Source: Microvirga vignae
GTDB lineage: Bacteria; Pseudomonadota; Alphaproteobacteria; Rhizobiales; Beijerinckiaceae
NCBI RefSeq assembly: GCF_001017175.1
Contig: NZ_LCYG01000012.1
Span: 1-52,012 of the forward strand
Length of the DNA: 52,012 nucleotides
Direction: 5' to 3'
Shown here: positions 11,036 to 19,499 of the stretch, in pieces
How the letters are laid out: every line of letters begins with the position of its first letter
Position numbering within the stretch: position 1 is the stretch's first letter
Notes under the pieces: model-generated
Told to the model about the DNA's origin: nothing
The model's database searches: none
Seen by the model: the letters and a program-made list of their open reading frames with translations, nothing else
Made by a program: the position numbers and the translations under genes

Positions 11036-12366
11036 CGGAACTGTTCGGCTGGGGGCGCTATCCCCGCCATCCGTCAGAGGTGCTCAATCCCGCCTCTCCG
11101 ACGGCGTTGCCGTCCCTCATGGCCTCGCATTCGGGAATCGTCACCCGCGGGAATGGGCGCGCCTATGGTGATGCGGCGATCGGTGCGCGGGCGACCCTCG
11201 TCACCCGAGGGCTCGACCGGATCCGCGCCTTCGACCCCATGACGGGCCGCGTTCGCGTCGAAGCGGGCCTTCTTCTCGCGGATCTCTTGGACGTGATGGT
11301 GCCAAGAGGGTTCTTTCCGCCCGTCGTACCCGGCACGAAATTCGTGACCGTCGGCGGCATGATCGCCTCGGATGTGCACGGCAAGAATCATCACCGCGAT
11401 GGCGGCTTCGGCGATCACGTGGAATCGCTGACTCTCGCATTGCCCGATGGCAGCCTCCTCACATGCTCGCGGACAGAGAATGCCGATCTCCTCTCCGCCA
11501 CCATTGGCGGCATGGGCCTGACGGGCACGATCATCGACGCCACATTCCAGCTCCGCCCCATTGAAACCGGATGGATGCGCCAGCAGACGATTGTTGCTCC
11601 CAACCTCAAGAACGCCCTTGATGCATTGCAGGCGAGCCGCGAAGCAACCTATTCGGTCGCATGGATCGATTGCCTGGCCCGGGGCAAATCCATGGGCCGC
11701 TCCCTGGTTTTCGCAGCCGAGCACGCCACGCAGAAGGATGTCGAGGCGCTTCGCCCCGGAGGAGAGCACTTTCCGTCCTTGCAGACCGGTCGGCTGTCCG
11801 TGCCTATGGACTTACCGTCGTTCATCCTCAATCGGCACTCGGTCGCGGCTTTCAACGAGATGTACTTCCGCGCAGGTGCCATGAAGGCGGGATATCCGTT
11901 CCTCGTGCACTGGAACCCTTACTTCTTCCCTCTCGATGGAATTGGGAATTGGAACCGCATCTACGGACGTCGTGGCCTTCTGCAATATCAATGCGTCATC
12001 CCGACGGCTCACGCGAGCTCTGCGTTGAGCAGCATCCTCGATCGCATTTCGCACCGGGGCATCGCCTCCTTCCTTGCCGTTCTCAAGCAGATGGGCCCCA
12101 GCCACGGCGACATCGCCTTTCCCATGGAAGGCTTCACGCTTGCCCTCGACATGCCCGTCAGCAATGCGGCGTTTCCCTTGCTCGACGAACTCGACAAGAC
12201 GGTGGTTGAGGCCGGCGGCCGGCTCTATCTCGCCAAGGACGCGCGTCAATCCCCTTCCACGTTTGAAGCCGGCTATTCCGGATTGACCCGTTTCCGCGAT
12301 CTGCGGCGGGCGATCGGGGCAACCGGCCGGATCTCTTCTCGTCTCTCGATCAGGCTCGGCATCTGA
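11032..12366 (+). CDS. dprE1: DprE1-like decaprenylphosphoryl-ribose 2'-oxidase, FAD dependent
   Basis: The 444-residue protein is a VAO-type FAD oxidoreductase that lines up with mycobacterial DprE1 at a constant offset of 16. H116 in DVHGKNHH matches H132, and K402 in AKDAR matches K418. TRGNGRAYGD (residues 38-47) and PGTKFVTVGGMIASD form the FAD site. The 'WNRIYGRRGLLQYQ' stretch is also typical. It oxidises polyprenyl-phosphoryl-ribose at C2', and DprE2 then reduces the keto form to arabinose. The residue at the position of Cys387, the benzothiazinone attachment site, is A371. It overlaps gtrA by 4 bases and dprE2 by 1. Confidence 0.9.
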   Translation: MTELFGWGRYPRHPSEVLNPASPTALPSLMASHSGIVTRGNGRAYGDAAIGARATLVTRGLDRIRAFDPMTGRVRVEAGLLLADLLDVMVPRGFFPPVVPGTKFVTVGGMIASDVHGKNHHRDGGFGDHVESLTLALPDGSLLTCSRTENADLLSATIGGMGLTGTIIDATFQLRPIETGWMRQQTIVAPNLKNALDALQASREATYSVAWIDCLARGKSMGRSLVFAAEHATQKDVEALRPGGEHFPSLQTGRLSVPMDLPSFILNRHSVAAFNEMYFRAGAMKAGYPFLVHWNPYFFPLDGIGNWNRIYGRRGLLQYQCVIPTAHASSALSSILDRISHRGIASFLAVLKQMGPSHGDIAFPMEGFTLALDMPVSNAAFPLLDELDKTVVEAGGRLYLAKDARQSPSTFEAGYSGLTRFRDLRRAIGATGRISSRLSIRLGI

Positions 12367-13109
12367 TGACCTCCTCCAAAACTCTTCTTCTCGTCGGCGG
12401 CACATCCGATATTGGGCGCGCAACCGCGCTCTGCTACGCAAAAGCCGGATGGCGCGTGCTGCTGGCGGCCCGCAAGGAGGATGAAGCGCGCCGCAATGCG
12501 GACGATATTTCCGCTCGCACTGGTACCGAAGTTACGACTCATCGGCTCGACGTTCTCGAGACGAACAGCTTCGATGCCTTCATCAACGGACTGCCCCAGC
12601 TTCCCGATACAGTCGTGTGCGTGGTCGGCGAATTGGGCGATCAGGCAAAGGGGCAGAAGGATCCCGCCCATGCCACACAACTCCTGCGCACCAATTTCGA
12701 AGGCCCTGCCCTGCTTCTCGGCCTTTTCGCCGAGCGCTTCCTGGAGCGCGGGTCCGGCACCATCGTCGGCGTGAGCTCGGTGGCTGGCGATCGCGGGCGT
12801 GGTTCCAATTATCTCTACGGTGCTGCCAAGGCCGGCTTCTCGGCCTTCTTGTCGGGGCTTCGCAACCGGCTCGCCGCTGCAGGACTGCGGGTGATCACCG
12901 TCAAACCCGGTTTCGTACGCACGCAGATGACCGCAGGCATGAAACTGCCGCCCGTTCTCACGGCAGAGGCCGAAGAAGTCGGACGCGCCATCTTCACGGC
13001 AGCCGAAAAAGGGGGCGGCGATATAATTTACGTTCGCCGCATCTGGCGGCCGGTCATGATGATTATAGGTAGTATCCCGGAGCGCATCTTCAAACGTCTG
13101 CGCCTCTAG
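12366..13109 (+). CDS. dprE2: DprE2-like decaprenylphosphoryl-2-keto-ribose reductase (SDR)
   Basis: This is a 247-residue classical short-chain dehydrogenase. The cofactor loop is GGTSDIG (residues 11-17), followed by 'LAARKED', with the catalytic S137/S138 region in VGVSSVAGDRG and Y151/K155 in YGAAK. The C-terminus ends in a hydrophobic, basic segment (RRIWRPVMMIIGSIP and on) that could touch the membrane, as in DprE2. It would reduce the 2-keto intermediate made by DprE1 to polyprenyl-phospho-arabinose. The TGATG junction with dprE1 supports translational coupling and a joint role. Confidence 0.87.
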   Translation: MTSSKTLLLVGGTSDIGRATALCYAKAGWRVLLAARKEDEARRNADDISARTGTEVTTHRLDVLETNSFDAFINGLPQLPDTVVCVVGELGDQAKGQKDPAHATQLLRTNFEGPALLLGLFAERFLERGSGTIVGVSSVAGDRGRGSNYLYGAAKAGFSAFLSGLRNRLAAAGLRVITVKPGFVRTQMTAGMKLPPVLTAEAEEVGRAIFTAAEKGGGDIIYVRRIWRPVMMIIGSIPERIFKRLRL

Positions 13110-13262
13110 CGGATCGTGCGGAAAAGGGACCCGGTTATTCGCTGGCGCGGCCCTTCGGGTCTCTGACACCGACCTTCGGTTCGCAGCCAACGATGAGCCG
13201 CTTGAAGAGACAAGCATCGGGTGATCGCAAAAGTGTATTCCACTTTTCGGTCCGATGCTCTA
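13110..13262. repeat. REP-like nested hairpins between the DPA operon and the GT-C genes
   Basis: This gap of about 150 bases begins with AGCGGATCGTGCGGAAAAGG. It contains GACCCG ... CGGGTC (arms about 13130 and 13158), an ACCGA/TCGGT hairpin, and a nested stem at 13213-13259. There the outer arms are AGCATCGG/CCGATGCT and the inner arms AAAAGTG/CACTTTT. The inner stem with AAAAGTG resembles palindromic repeats common in Rhizobiales intergenic regions, from memory. It may end or stabilise the upstream mRNA. Confidence 0.5.
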
Positions 13263-13285
13263 GCCACAGGAGCACAGTGGAGCCG

Positions 13286-14902
13286 ATGGAAGCCCTGATG
13301 CATCGACGCATACCGGTGAGGGCTCTCCTGTTCGTTGTAGCCGCTTCATGCGCGCTCCTGCTCATTCTTCCGGGACAAACCGTTACGACACGCTACCTGA
13401 ATGACCTGTTCGTCATTCTCGACGGCGCCTACCGCGTTGTCTCGGGCCAGGTTCCAAGCCGCGACTTTCATACGCCTCTGGGGCCTCTGGCCTATTACCT
13501 TCCGGCCGCAGGATATGCCCTCTCCGGTACCTTGGGCGGCGCCATGCCTGCTGCCATGGCGCTCGCGATTCTCGCATTCTCTGTGCCGTTACTCCATATC
13601 CTCGGCTCGCGGCTGCATCCTGTCCTTGCGCTCCTCTTTGGTGTTTTTCTTCTGCTCATTCTCGCTGTGCCGATCAATCTTGGCGAGGGTATCACCGCTC
13701 TGTCCTTCGCGAAGTTCTATAACCGGATCGGGTGGATAGCGTTGAGCATTCTTATCATCATGTATCTGCGCCCCATACGCATGCAGGAGCAGCAGGACCT
13801 GTTGGATACGCTCTGCGCAACAGGTCTAGCCCTAGTGATGATCTATACGAAGCTCACCTATGGCATCGCTGCCGTCGCCTTTCTCATTTTCATGCTCACG
13901 GATCGGCATCAAAGGCGCTGGGTCGTCGCAACCCTAGGGCTTCTCGTCATCACATGCATCGCGGTCGAAATAATCTGGCAATCGTCCCGAGCCTATCTCG
14001 ACGATCTTCGTCTGGCTCTTAATGTCGGCGGGCGCTTGCGTGGCACGTGGGGGCAGATTACGGATCACATCCTGGGCAACCTGACCGATTACGTGCTTCT
14101 CACCATATTCGCGGGGCTCGCTCTCGCGCGCACCCGCAGTATGCGCGATGGTCTGTTTTATCTCTTCTGCGCCCTCGCAGGCTTCCTTATCATCAATCAG
14201 AACTTTCAGGTCTGGGGAATCATCATTCTGCATGCTGCCTCGGCAGTCGCGGCAGAAACCATCCTGCGTTTCGAGGACAAAGACGTCGCGAATCCTATCG
14301 AGCGGCACTGGTCTATTCGTGGAGGCACCAAGCTCCTCTTTCTGGCTCTTGTCCTGCCTACGATCGTGCATTGTACGGCAGCGCTTGGACTTCACATGAT
14401 CTCAGCGAGCATCCGCGCCGGGCAATCCATTGCACTTCCCCATCTCGAGCAAGTTCGGGTAGCGAACTTATGGACATGGGGCGAATACGATACGGCCCAC
14501 TTGTATCTGACGACGCTACGCGACGGCGCCAAGCTGCTTTCAGAAATGAACATGGACGATGAGAAGATCTTTGTTCTCGATCTCGCCAATCCATTTCCCA
14601 TGATCCTCAATACCCCGCCTCCCAAGGGAGACATGCCCTGGCTCCAGTGGGAGCGCACTCTCAACACGTCGGCGTTCATCCCTGCCGGAACCCTTATGAC
14701 CGACGTCACTATTATGATGGAGCCCAAACCTATCGGAGATGCAACTCAACCTGAGCCCGATAGCGAAGGGCTTAAAGCCCTCTATGGCAGCTATATCGCC
14801 GATCATTTCGAGATTGCACGAGAGACGGATCATTGGAAGGTCTACCGTCGCCGCCCTCAGCCGAGCCCCGGAGCCTTTTTGAACCATATGGGGTCTTCAT
14901 GA
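13286..14902 (+). CDS. Polytopic membrane protein, GT-C-like, paralogue 1 of 3
   Basis: ATG 13286 (GGAG a few bases upstream) gives 538 residues and lines up exactly with its two downstream paralogues. One membrane helix (residues 11-30) is followed by a loop with N39-D40 and R59-D60-F61-H62-T63, then roughly ten more helices and a soluble C-terminal tail of about 120 residues. An early acidic loop of the form 'G-Q-x-P-x-R-D-F' followed by 'GPL.YY' is typical of GT-C glycosyltransferases using polyprenyl-phospho-sugars. I do not recognise a named family. Position behind dprE1/dprE2 suggests a polyprenyl-phospho-pentose donor. A 4-base overlap joins it to the next paralogue. Confidence 0.7.
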   Translation: MEALMHRRIPVRALLFVVAASCALLLILPGQTVTTRYLNDLFVILDGAYRVVSGQVPSRDFHTPLGPLAYYLPAAGYALSGTLGGAMPAAMALAILAFSVPLLHILGSRLHPVLALLFGVFLLLILAVPINLGEGITALSFAKFYNRIGWIALSILIIMYLRPIRMQEQQDLLDTLCATGLALVMIYTKLTYGIAAVAFLIFMLTDRHQRRWVVATLGLLVITCIAVEIIWQSSRAYLDDLRLALNVGGRLRGTWGQITDHILGNLTDYVLLTIFAGLALARTRSMRDGLFYLFCALAGFLIINQNFQVWGIIILHAASAVAAETILRFEDKDVANPIERHWSIRGGTKLLFLALVLPTIVHCTAALGLHMISASIRAGQSIALPHLEQVRVANLWTWGEYDTAHLYLTTLRDGAKLLSEMNMDDEKIFVLDLANPFPMILNTPPPKGDMPWLQWERTLNTSAFIPAGTLMTDVTIMMEPKPIGDATQPEPDSEGLKALYGSYIADHFEIARETDHWKVYRRRPQPSPGAFLNHMGSS

Positions 14903-16470
14903 AATTGGCGCAGAATGGATCATCTCAGCCGGCAGGAGCCATTCTGTTTGCAGCAATCGTCTTTGCTGCTCTTCTCGCCGCACCGGGCGTCACCATCGCC
15001 GCATCTTATGTAAACGATCTCTTTATCTTTCTTGATGGTGCACACCGCATCGCTTCGGGACAGATCCCCAACAGAGACTTTCATACAGCCCTGGGTCCTC
15101 TCTCATTTTATATACCGGCATGGGGGTATTGGCTGTCTGGAACCATGGGCGGAGCCATGCCGTCGGGCATGGCCTTGGCCACCCTCGTTCTTGCCATGCC
15201 CATAGCTCATGTTCTGAGCTCCCGCCTGCACCCTCTTCTTGCGCTTCTTTTTGGCTTGTTCCTGCTTCTCGTGCTGGCTGTTCCTCTGAACCTTGGCGAG
15301 AGCATCACGGCGCTGTCCTTCGCCATGTTCTATAATCGGATTGGCTGGGCAGCCTTAGGGGCGCTTCTCGTGATGTATCTGCGTCCGGAGCGATGTCGTC
15401 CATGGCAGGAAGGCATCGATGCTCTCTGCGCTGCCGCGCTGACCCTGGTGATGCTTTATACGAAAATCACCTATGGTCTTGTCGCCCTTGCCTTCTTGAC
15501 CTTCCTCCTCTTCGATTCTCGCCAACGCCGGTGGGTAGCAACTGCCATTGCTCTCATTCTGATTTCCGGCATCGGGATTGAAGCATTCTGGCGATCCACG
15601 TCAGCTTATATCGCCGACCTCGTCATGAGCGCCCAGGTGAGCGGATCGCGACGCCCTGCTGATCTCACCGTCACGTTCATCCGACACCTTGCCGATTACA
15701 CCTTACTTGGCATTTTCATTTCTTTGGTTCTGCCGCGGACTCGCAACCTGCGCGACCTTCTGTTCTTTGGCTTCTGCGCCATTCCTGGCCTCCTGATCCA
15801 GAACCAGAATTCCCAGCCTTGGGGAATTCTGACCATTCATGCCGGCGCGACGGTGGCCGCGGAAATGGTCCTACGCCTGCAAGTGCAGCATTCGTCTAAA
15901 AAGCTTCCTTCCTCGTCATTTGCCACAGGAGTTCCCCTGCTTCTGATGGCGATGATTCTGCCGACCATCCTTCATAACTTCATGGCTCTCGGACTGCATT
16001 CCGCTTTGGCTATGACGCGCACCGGCAGGGTATTCGATCTCCCCAGATTTGCAGAGATCAGACTTATCTCTCCTTGGATGGCGAACGAGAAAACCTTGAT
16101 GCATATCTATCTTGAAAGCATCGAGAGTGGCGCCCGTGCTCTGGAGAGCCTTCCGGAAGCCCCGATAAAAGTATCTGTTCTCGATTTCGCGAACCCGTTC
16201 TCGGCCGGTCTTGGGCTATTGCCGCCCCGTGGCGACAGTGCGTGGCTGCATTGGAATCGGAATGTCAACGCAAGCCACTTCACCCCGCCGGAACAGTATT
16301 TCGCGGATGTGAACATCCTGATGCAGCCCAAGTGGGGTATCAACCCTGCGCCGCTGCGTGAACTCTATCGAGCGTACGTTGATACAGCATTCGAACCCCT
16401 TCGCGAGACTGAAGGCTGGGCTATTTACCGACGTAAGGCCCAAGAAGTTGCAACCAAGGCTCCTTTCTAG
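14899..16470 (+). CDS. Polytopic membrane protein, GT-C-like, paralogue 2 of 3
   Basis: The start is ATG 14899, overlapping the previous stop (ATGA), which gives 523 residues. N39-D40 and R59-D60-F61-H62-T63 then fall at the same positions as in paralogues 1 and 3. Conserved blocks include 'VNDLFIFLDGAHRI', 'AVPLNLGESITALSFAMFYN', an 'MYLRPER' loop and a C-terminal 'PPRGDSAWLHWNR'. It has about ten to eleven membrane helices, then a non-membrane tail after about residue 390. It is closer to paralogue 3 than to 1 in the first loop (PNRDFHTALGPL in both). Function is unproven; a lipid-linked sugar transferase is the best guess. Confidence 0.7.
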   Translation: MKLAQNGSSQPAGAILFAAIVFAALLAAPGVTIAASYVNDLFIFLDGAHRIASGQIPNRDFHTALGPLSFYIPAWGYWLSGTMGGAMPSGMALATLVLAMPIAHVLSSRLHPLLALLFGLFLLLVLAVPLNLGESITALSFAMFYNRIGWAALGALLVMYLRPERCRPWQEGIDALCAAALTLVMLYTKITYGLVALAFLTFLLFDSRQRRWVATAIALILISGIGIEAFWRSTSAYIADLVMSAQVSGSRRPADLTVTFIRHLADYTLLGIFISLVLPRTRNLRDLLFFGFCAIPGLLIQNQNSQPWGILTIHAGATVAAEMVLRLQVQHSSKKLPSSSFATGVPLLLMAMILPTILHNFMALGLHSALAMTRTGRVFDLPRFAEIRLISPWMANEKTLMHIYLESIESGARALESLPEAPIKVSVLDFANPFSAGLGLLPPRGDSAWLHWNRNVNASHFTPPEQYFADVNILMQPKWGINPAPLRELYRAYVDTAFEPLRETEGWAIYRRKAQEVATKAPF

Positions 16471-16520
16471 GGGAACCTCAACGCGCATTCCTGGTTGTGG
16501 CTTGGGGGTAGGCCTTGACC

Positions 16521-18149
16521 ATGACAGCTTGGACGCAACGCCCAGTCTCTGTCGCGCTGCTTGTGATTGCCATAGCTGCAATTTGCTCCCTCATGCTCGC
16601 TTGGCCTGGGCAAACGGTCACAACCAAGTATGTGAACGATCTCTTCATCTTCCTTGACGGCGTTCACCGTATCCAGCTTGGCCAAGTTCCCAACCGTGAT
16701 TTTCACACGGCTCTTGGACCGCTCGTTTATTATGCGCCCGCTGTTGGCTATTGGCTGTCGGGAAACTTCGGAGGTGCCATGCCGGTAGGCATGGCGCTCC
16801 TCGTCGTCGCTCTCGCGCTACCGGGGGCTCATATTCTCAACTCGCGCCTGAGACCGGCCATCGCCCTTCCGCTGGCCTTCTGCCTTATTCTGATTGCCGC
16901 CGTTCCGATCAATCTTGGCGAGAGCATCAGCGCCCTCTCCTTCGCCATGTTCTATAACCGCATCGGATGGGCAGCACTTGGTTTTCTGCTCATTATGTAT
17001 CTCCGTCCTGAGCGGCCCTACCGCTATCAGCACAGCCTAGATGCTTTAAGCGCGGCCTTCCTCGTGATCCTGATGCTGTACATCAAGATCAGCTACGGGA
17101 TTGTCGGTATAGGCTTTCTCGTCCTTCTCCTTCTCGACACACGCCAGCGCCTGTGGGCGCTTGCCTCGCTCGGCCTTGTGACGGGTACCTGCCTTGCCGT
17201 TGAAGTCTTCTGGCAGGAGACGAGAGCTCATATCGCCGATCTCCTTCTCGCCGGAGAGGTAAGCGGCAGCTTGAAGACGCTTGATGAAATAGCCCAGGTT
17301 CTGTTTCGAAACTTGGCCGATTTCGTGATCTTCGCTCTGTTCGTCGGTCTTGTCCTCTGGCGCACGAGAAGCATCCGCGATCTGTTGTTCTTCGGCTTTT
17401 GTGCAGGATCCGGCTACCTGCTGATCATGCAGAACTATCAAAACTGGGGTGTGGTGACTCTTGCAGCTGGCGCTGCGGTTGCGGTGGAGCTGTTGGCTCG
17501 CGCCGACGGTCCGGCTGCGGAGAAGTGGCGATCGTCCTTGGCTGTCGGCGCTCAGCTCCTCCTCTTTGCCTTTGTTCTCCCAGGGAGCCTCCACAATGCG
17601 GCAGCCCTAAGCCTCCATACCGGGCTAGCGAGCCTGGATCAGGGAGAAGCCGTACCACTTCCTCACTTTCGCGGAATCAAGCTGGCCCACCTCTGGAATG
17701 AGGGAGATTATGGTGCCTTCGCCCGGTATCTCACCAGCCTTGCGGATGGCGCGAACGCCTTGTCGAACCTGGAGCATGAGAGGGACCACGTGCTGGTTCT
17801 CGACTTCGTCGGTCCCTTCTCTGCTGGTCTTGGCCTCACGGCACCTCAAGGAGACAGCACTTGGCATCATTGGGGGCGCACGCTGAATGAGGATAGCCAC
17901 CTACCTGCAAAAGCGCTCTTCCGCGATGTTCGGATCGTGATGGAACCCAAATGGCCTGTCGATAGTGCCACGGCTGAAGGCCTCAAGGCTATCTATGCCG
18001 AATATCTCGAAGATCGCTATGAGCTTGCACGGGAAACGGCGGATTGGAAGGTCTATGTCCTGCGCGCGCCACCTGCCGAGACGGTCAGCCGATACCGGGG
18101 CTTTTCACCCGACGATCCGAACATCAGGCTTCTGCCCAATGGGGGCTGA
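16521..18149 (+). CDS. Polytopic membrane protein, GT-C-like, paralogue 3 of 3
   Basis: ATG 16521 gives 542 residues, and the acidic loop again falls at D40 and D60. A TTG two codons earlier is less likely. It shares with the other two copies the N-terminal loop, the 'INLGESISALSFAMFYNRIG' block, the 'MLYIKISYG' helix and the C-terminal 'DSTWHHWGRTLN'. The tail is somewhat longer (ending near GFSPDDPN). It stands 50 bases after paralogue 2 and ends 4 bases from the convergent GT87-like gene. Triplication with strong conservation of the loop residues argues that all three are active proteins, perhaps with different acceptors. Confidence 0.7.
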   Translation: MTAWTQRPVSVALLVIAIAAICSLMLAWPGQTVTTKYVNDLFIFLDGVHRIQLGQVPNRDFHTALGPLVYYAPAVGYWLSGNFGGAMPVGMALLVVALALPGAHILNSRLRPAIALPLAFCLILIAAVPINLGESISALSFAMFYNRIGWAALGFLLIMYLRPERPYRYQHSLDALSAAFLVILMLYIKISYGIVGIGFLVLLLLDTRQRLWALASLGLVTGTCLAVEVFWQETRAHIADLLLAGEVSGSLKTLDEIAQVLFRNLADFVIFALFVGLVLWRTRSIRDLLFFGFCAGSGYLLIMQNYQNWGVVTLAAGAAVAVELLARADGPAAEKWRSSLAVGAQLLLFAFVLPGSLHNAAALSLHTGLASLDQGEAVPLPHFRGIKLAHLWNEGDYGAFARYLTSLADGANALSNLEHERDHVLVLDFVGPFSAGLGLTAPQGDSTWHHWGRTLNEDSHLPAKALFRDVRIVMEPKWPVDSATAEGLKAIYAEYLEDRYELARETADWKVYVLRAPPAETVSRYRGFSPDDPNIRLLPNGG

Positions 18150-18153
18150 CCTC

Positions 18154-19320
18154 TTACGAAGGAGCGGCAACATCGCGCAGGCGAGGCAGAGCCGATTTCT
18201 CCTGCGAGTTCATACGCTGCCCACGCCATTCATTGGCTATAAGGACGATAAGGCAGAGCACCATGGCCCAGCCGTAGACAGATCCGGCGGTGAGTTGGAT
18301 CCATCTCGGCTCGGTGAGCTGATCGATAACGAGTGGCACCGGCACAAGGAGCAGCAGGGCGACGATGCGCATCACTGGCTTATGCCAGTAGCTCCAAATC
18401 ACCGGCAGCAAAAAAAGCGTGTAGTGGATCCAGCCGAGAGGCGAGGCCAGGAGCGATGCCACCAAGCCAAGAGCACTAGCTGCCATGACGCCAGGACGCA
18501 GCCAATAAGCCCATATCGCCAGGGCACCCAAGAGGGCCAATCCTGCAAGCATGCCGAGCATCGGCACACCCGCACGCGTGGCAAGGCCCGAGAAGGATGC
18601 ATTGGTCAGAAAGAAGGCCCGCGCGCTGTCAGATGCGATCAAGGCAAACCATTGCTGATAGATCTGGGGACCGTACAGCACGAGGGGTATGGCGCTGACA
18701 ATCGCTGCAGTTCCAACGGATACGAGCGCTGAAACGCGATATCCGGATAGAAACAGCAAAGCAGGCCAGACCAGAAAGTTCGGCTTCAGAGAGACGACGA
18801 CTCCTATGAGGATTCCAGCAGCAACAGCATGGCTCCGTTCCAGCAACAGCCAAGCTGCGACGCCTGCAAACACCAAAGGCAAATAGATCTGCCCAAGAAA
18901 GAGCGTGTCCCAAAAGCCTGCGAGGGCGAAGGCCCACACGGCGAGGATAGGAGCTTGCGGATTCCAGAAACGCCAGATGAGGAGGAGTACGGCCGCAGCA
19001 AAAAAAGCGATCGAGATCCACCGCCAAGCTTCGAATGCTGTTTCTGGATCCGCCACATCGAAAAGCTGAAAGAGCAGTGCTGAAATGGGAGGATTGAGAT
19101 TGGGATTCCAGGATTCGAAGCCTGGCAGTTCAACGCGAAGAGTCAGTGGATAGATGCCGTAAGGGTTCAATCCCTCCGCGGCGGCCCGGCCGGAGGCCAC
19201 GAAGGAACCGAAATCCCACAGGCCATCTCCATACGCGATGCGAGGGAATTCGGACCGGATCGCAAGAAAGGCGAGAACCAGAACAAGTCCATTTGCAGCC
19301 CATCGTTCGGATGCCGTCAT
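18154..19320 (-). CDS. GT87-like (DUF2029) polyprenyl-phosphate-sugar glycosyltransferase
   Basis: ATG 19320 gives 388 residues; longer versions only add a non-conserved leader. About ten membrane helices are visible. The first loop has 'GDGLWDFGSFVASGRAAAEG' and a following N-P-Y, and the mid-protein has 'GQIYLPLVFAGVAAWLL' and 'VSLKPNFLVWPALLF'. This G-Q-x-x-L ... L-K-P-x pattern is the hallmark of GT87 mannosyltransferases such as mycobacterial PimE. Enzymes of this family use polyprenyl-phosphate sugars. It lies tail to tail with the three GT-C paralogues, which supports a shared pathway using lipid-linked donors. Confidence 0.75.
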   Translation of the reverse strand: MTASERWAANGLVLVLAFLAIRSEFPRIAYGDGLWDFGSFVASGRAAAEGLNPYGIYPLTLRVELPGFESWNPNLNPPISALLFQLFDVADPETAFEAWRWISIAFFAAAVLLLIWRFWNPQAPILAVWAFALAGFWDTLFLGQIYLPLVFAGVAAWLLLERSHAVAAGILIGVVVSLKPNFLVWPALLFLSGYRVSALVSVGTAAIVSAIPLVLYGPQIYQQWFALIASDSARAFFLTNASFSGLATRAGVPMLGMLAGLALLGALAIWAYWLRPGVMAASALGLVASLLASPLGWIHYTLFLLPVIWSYWHKPVMRIVALLLLVPVPLVIDQLTEPRWIQLTAGSVYGWAMVLCLIVLIANEWRGQRMNSQEKSALPRLRDVAAPS

Positions 19321-19499
19321 CAGCCTATCCCAACTTAAAAGAACCTGAGCCGCTGGATCTAGCGCTGTGCATTGCTGCGCCCAGCCCATCCGCAGGACCA
19401 CCCATCCTCCGGCCGTGGAACTCGTGACTTCGCAACGAGGTTTACGGATGAGCCAAGCCCTGTCCGGCTAGCGAACAACAAGTGAGGTCCAGTTCAACG

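Noticed and set aside
9014..13109. The UbiA-DprE operon as a ubiquinone or heme biosynthesis unit
   Set aside because: The UbiA domain is alone from ubiquinone genes and is coupled to GtrA, DprE1 and DprE2, which point to polyprenyl-phospho-pentose.
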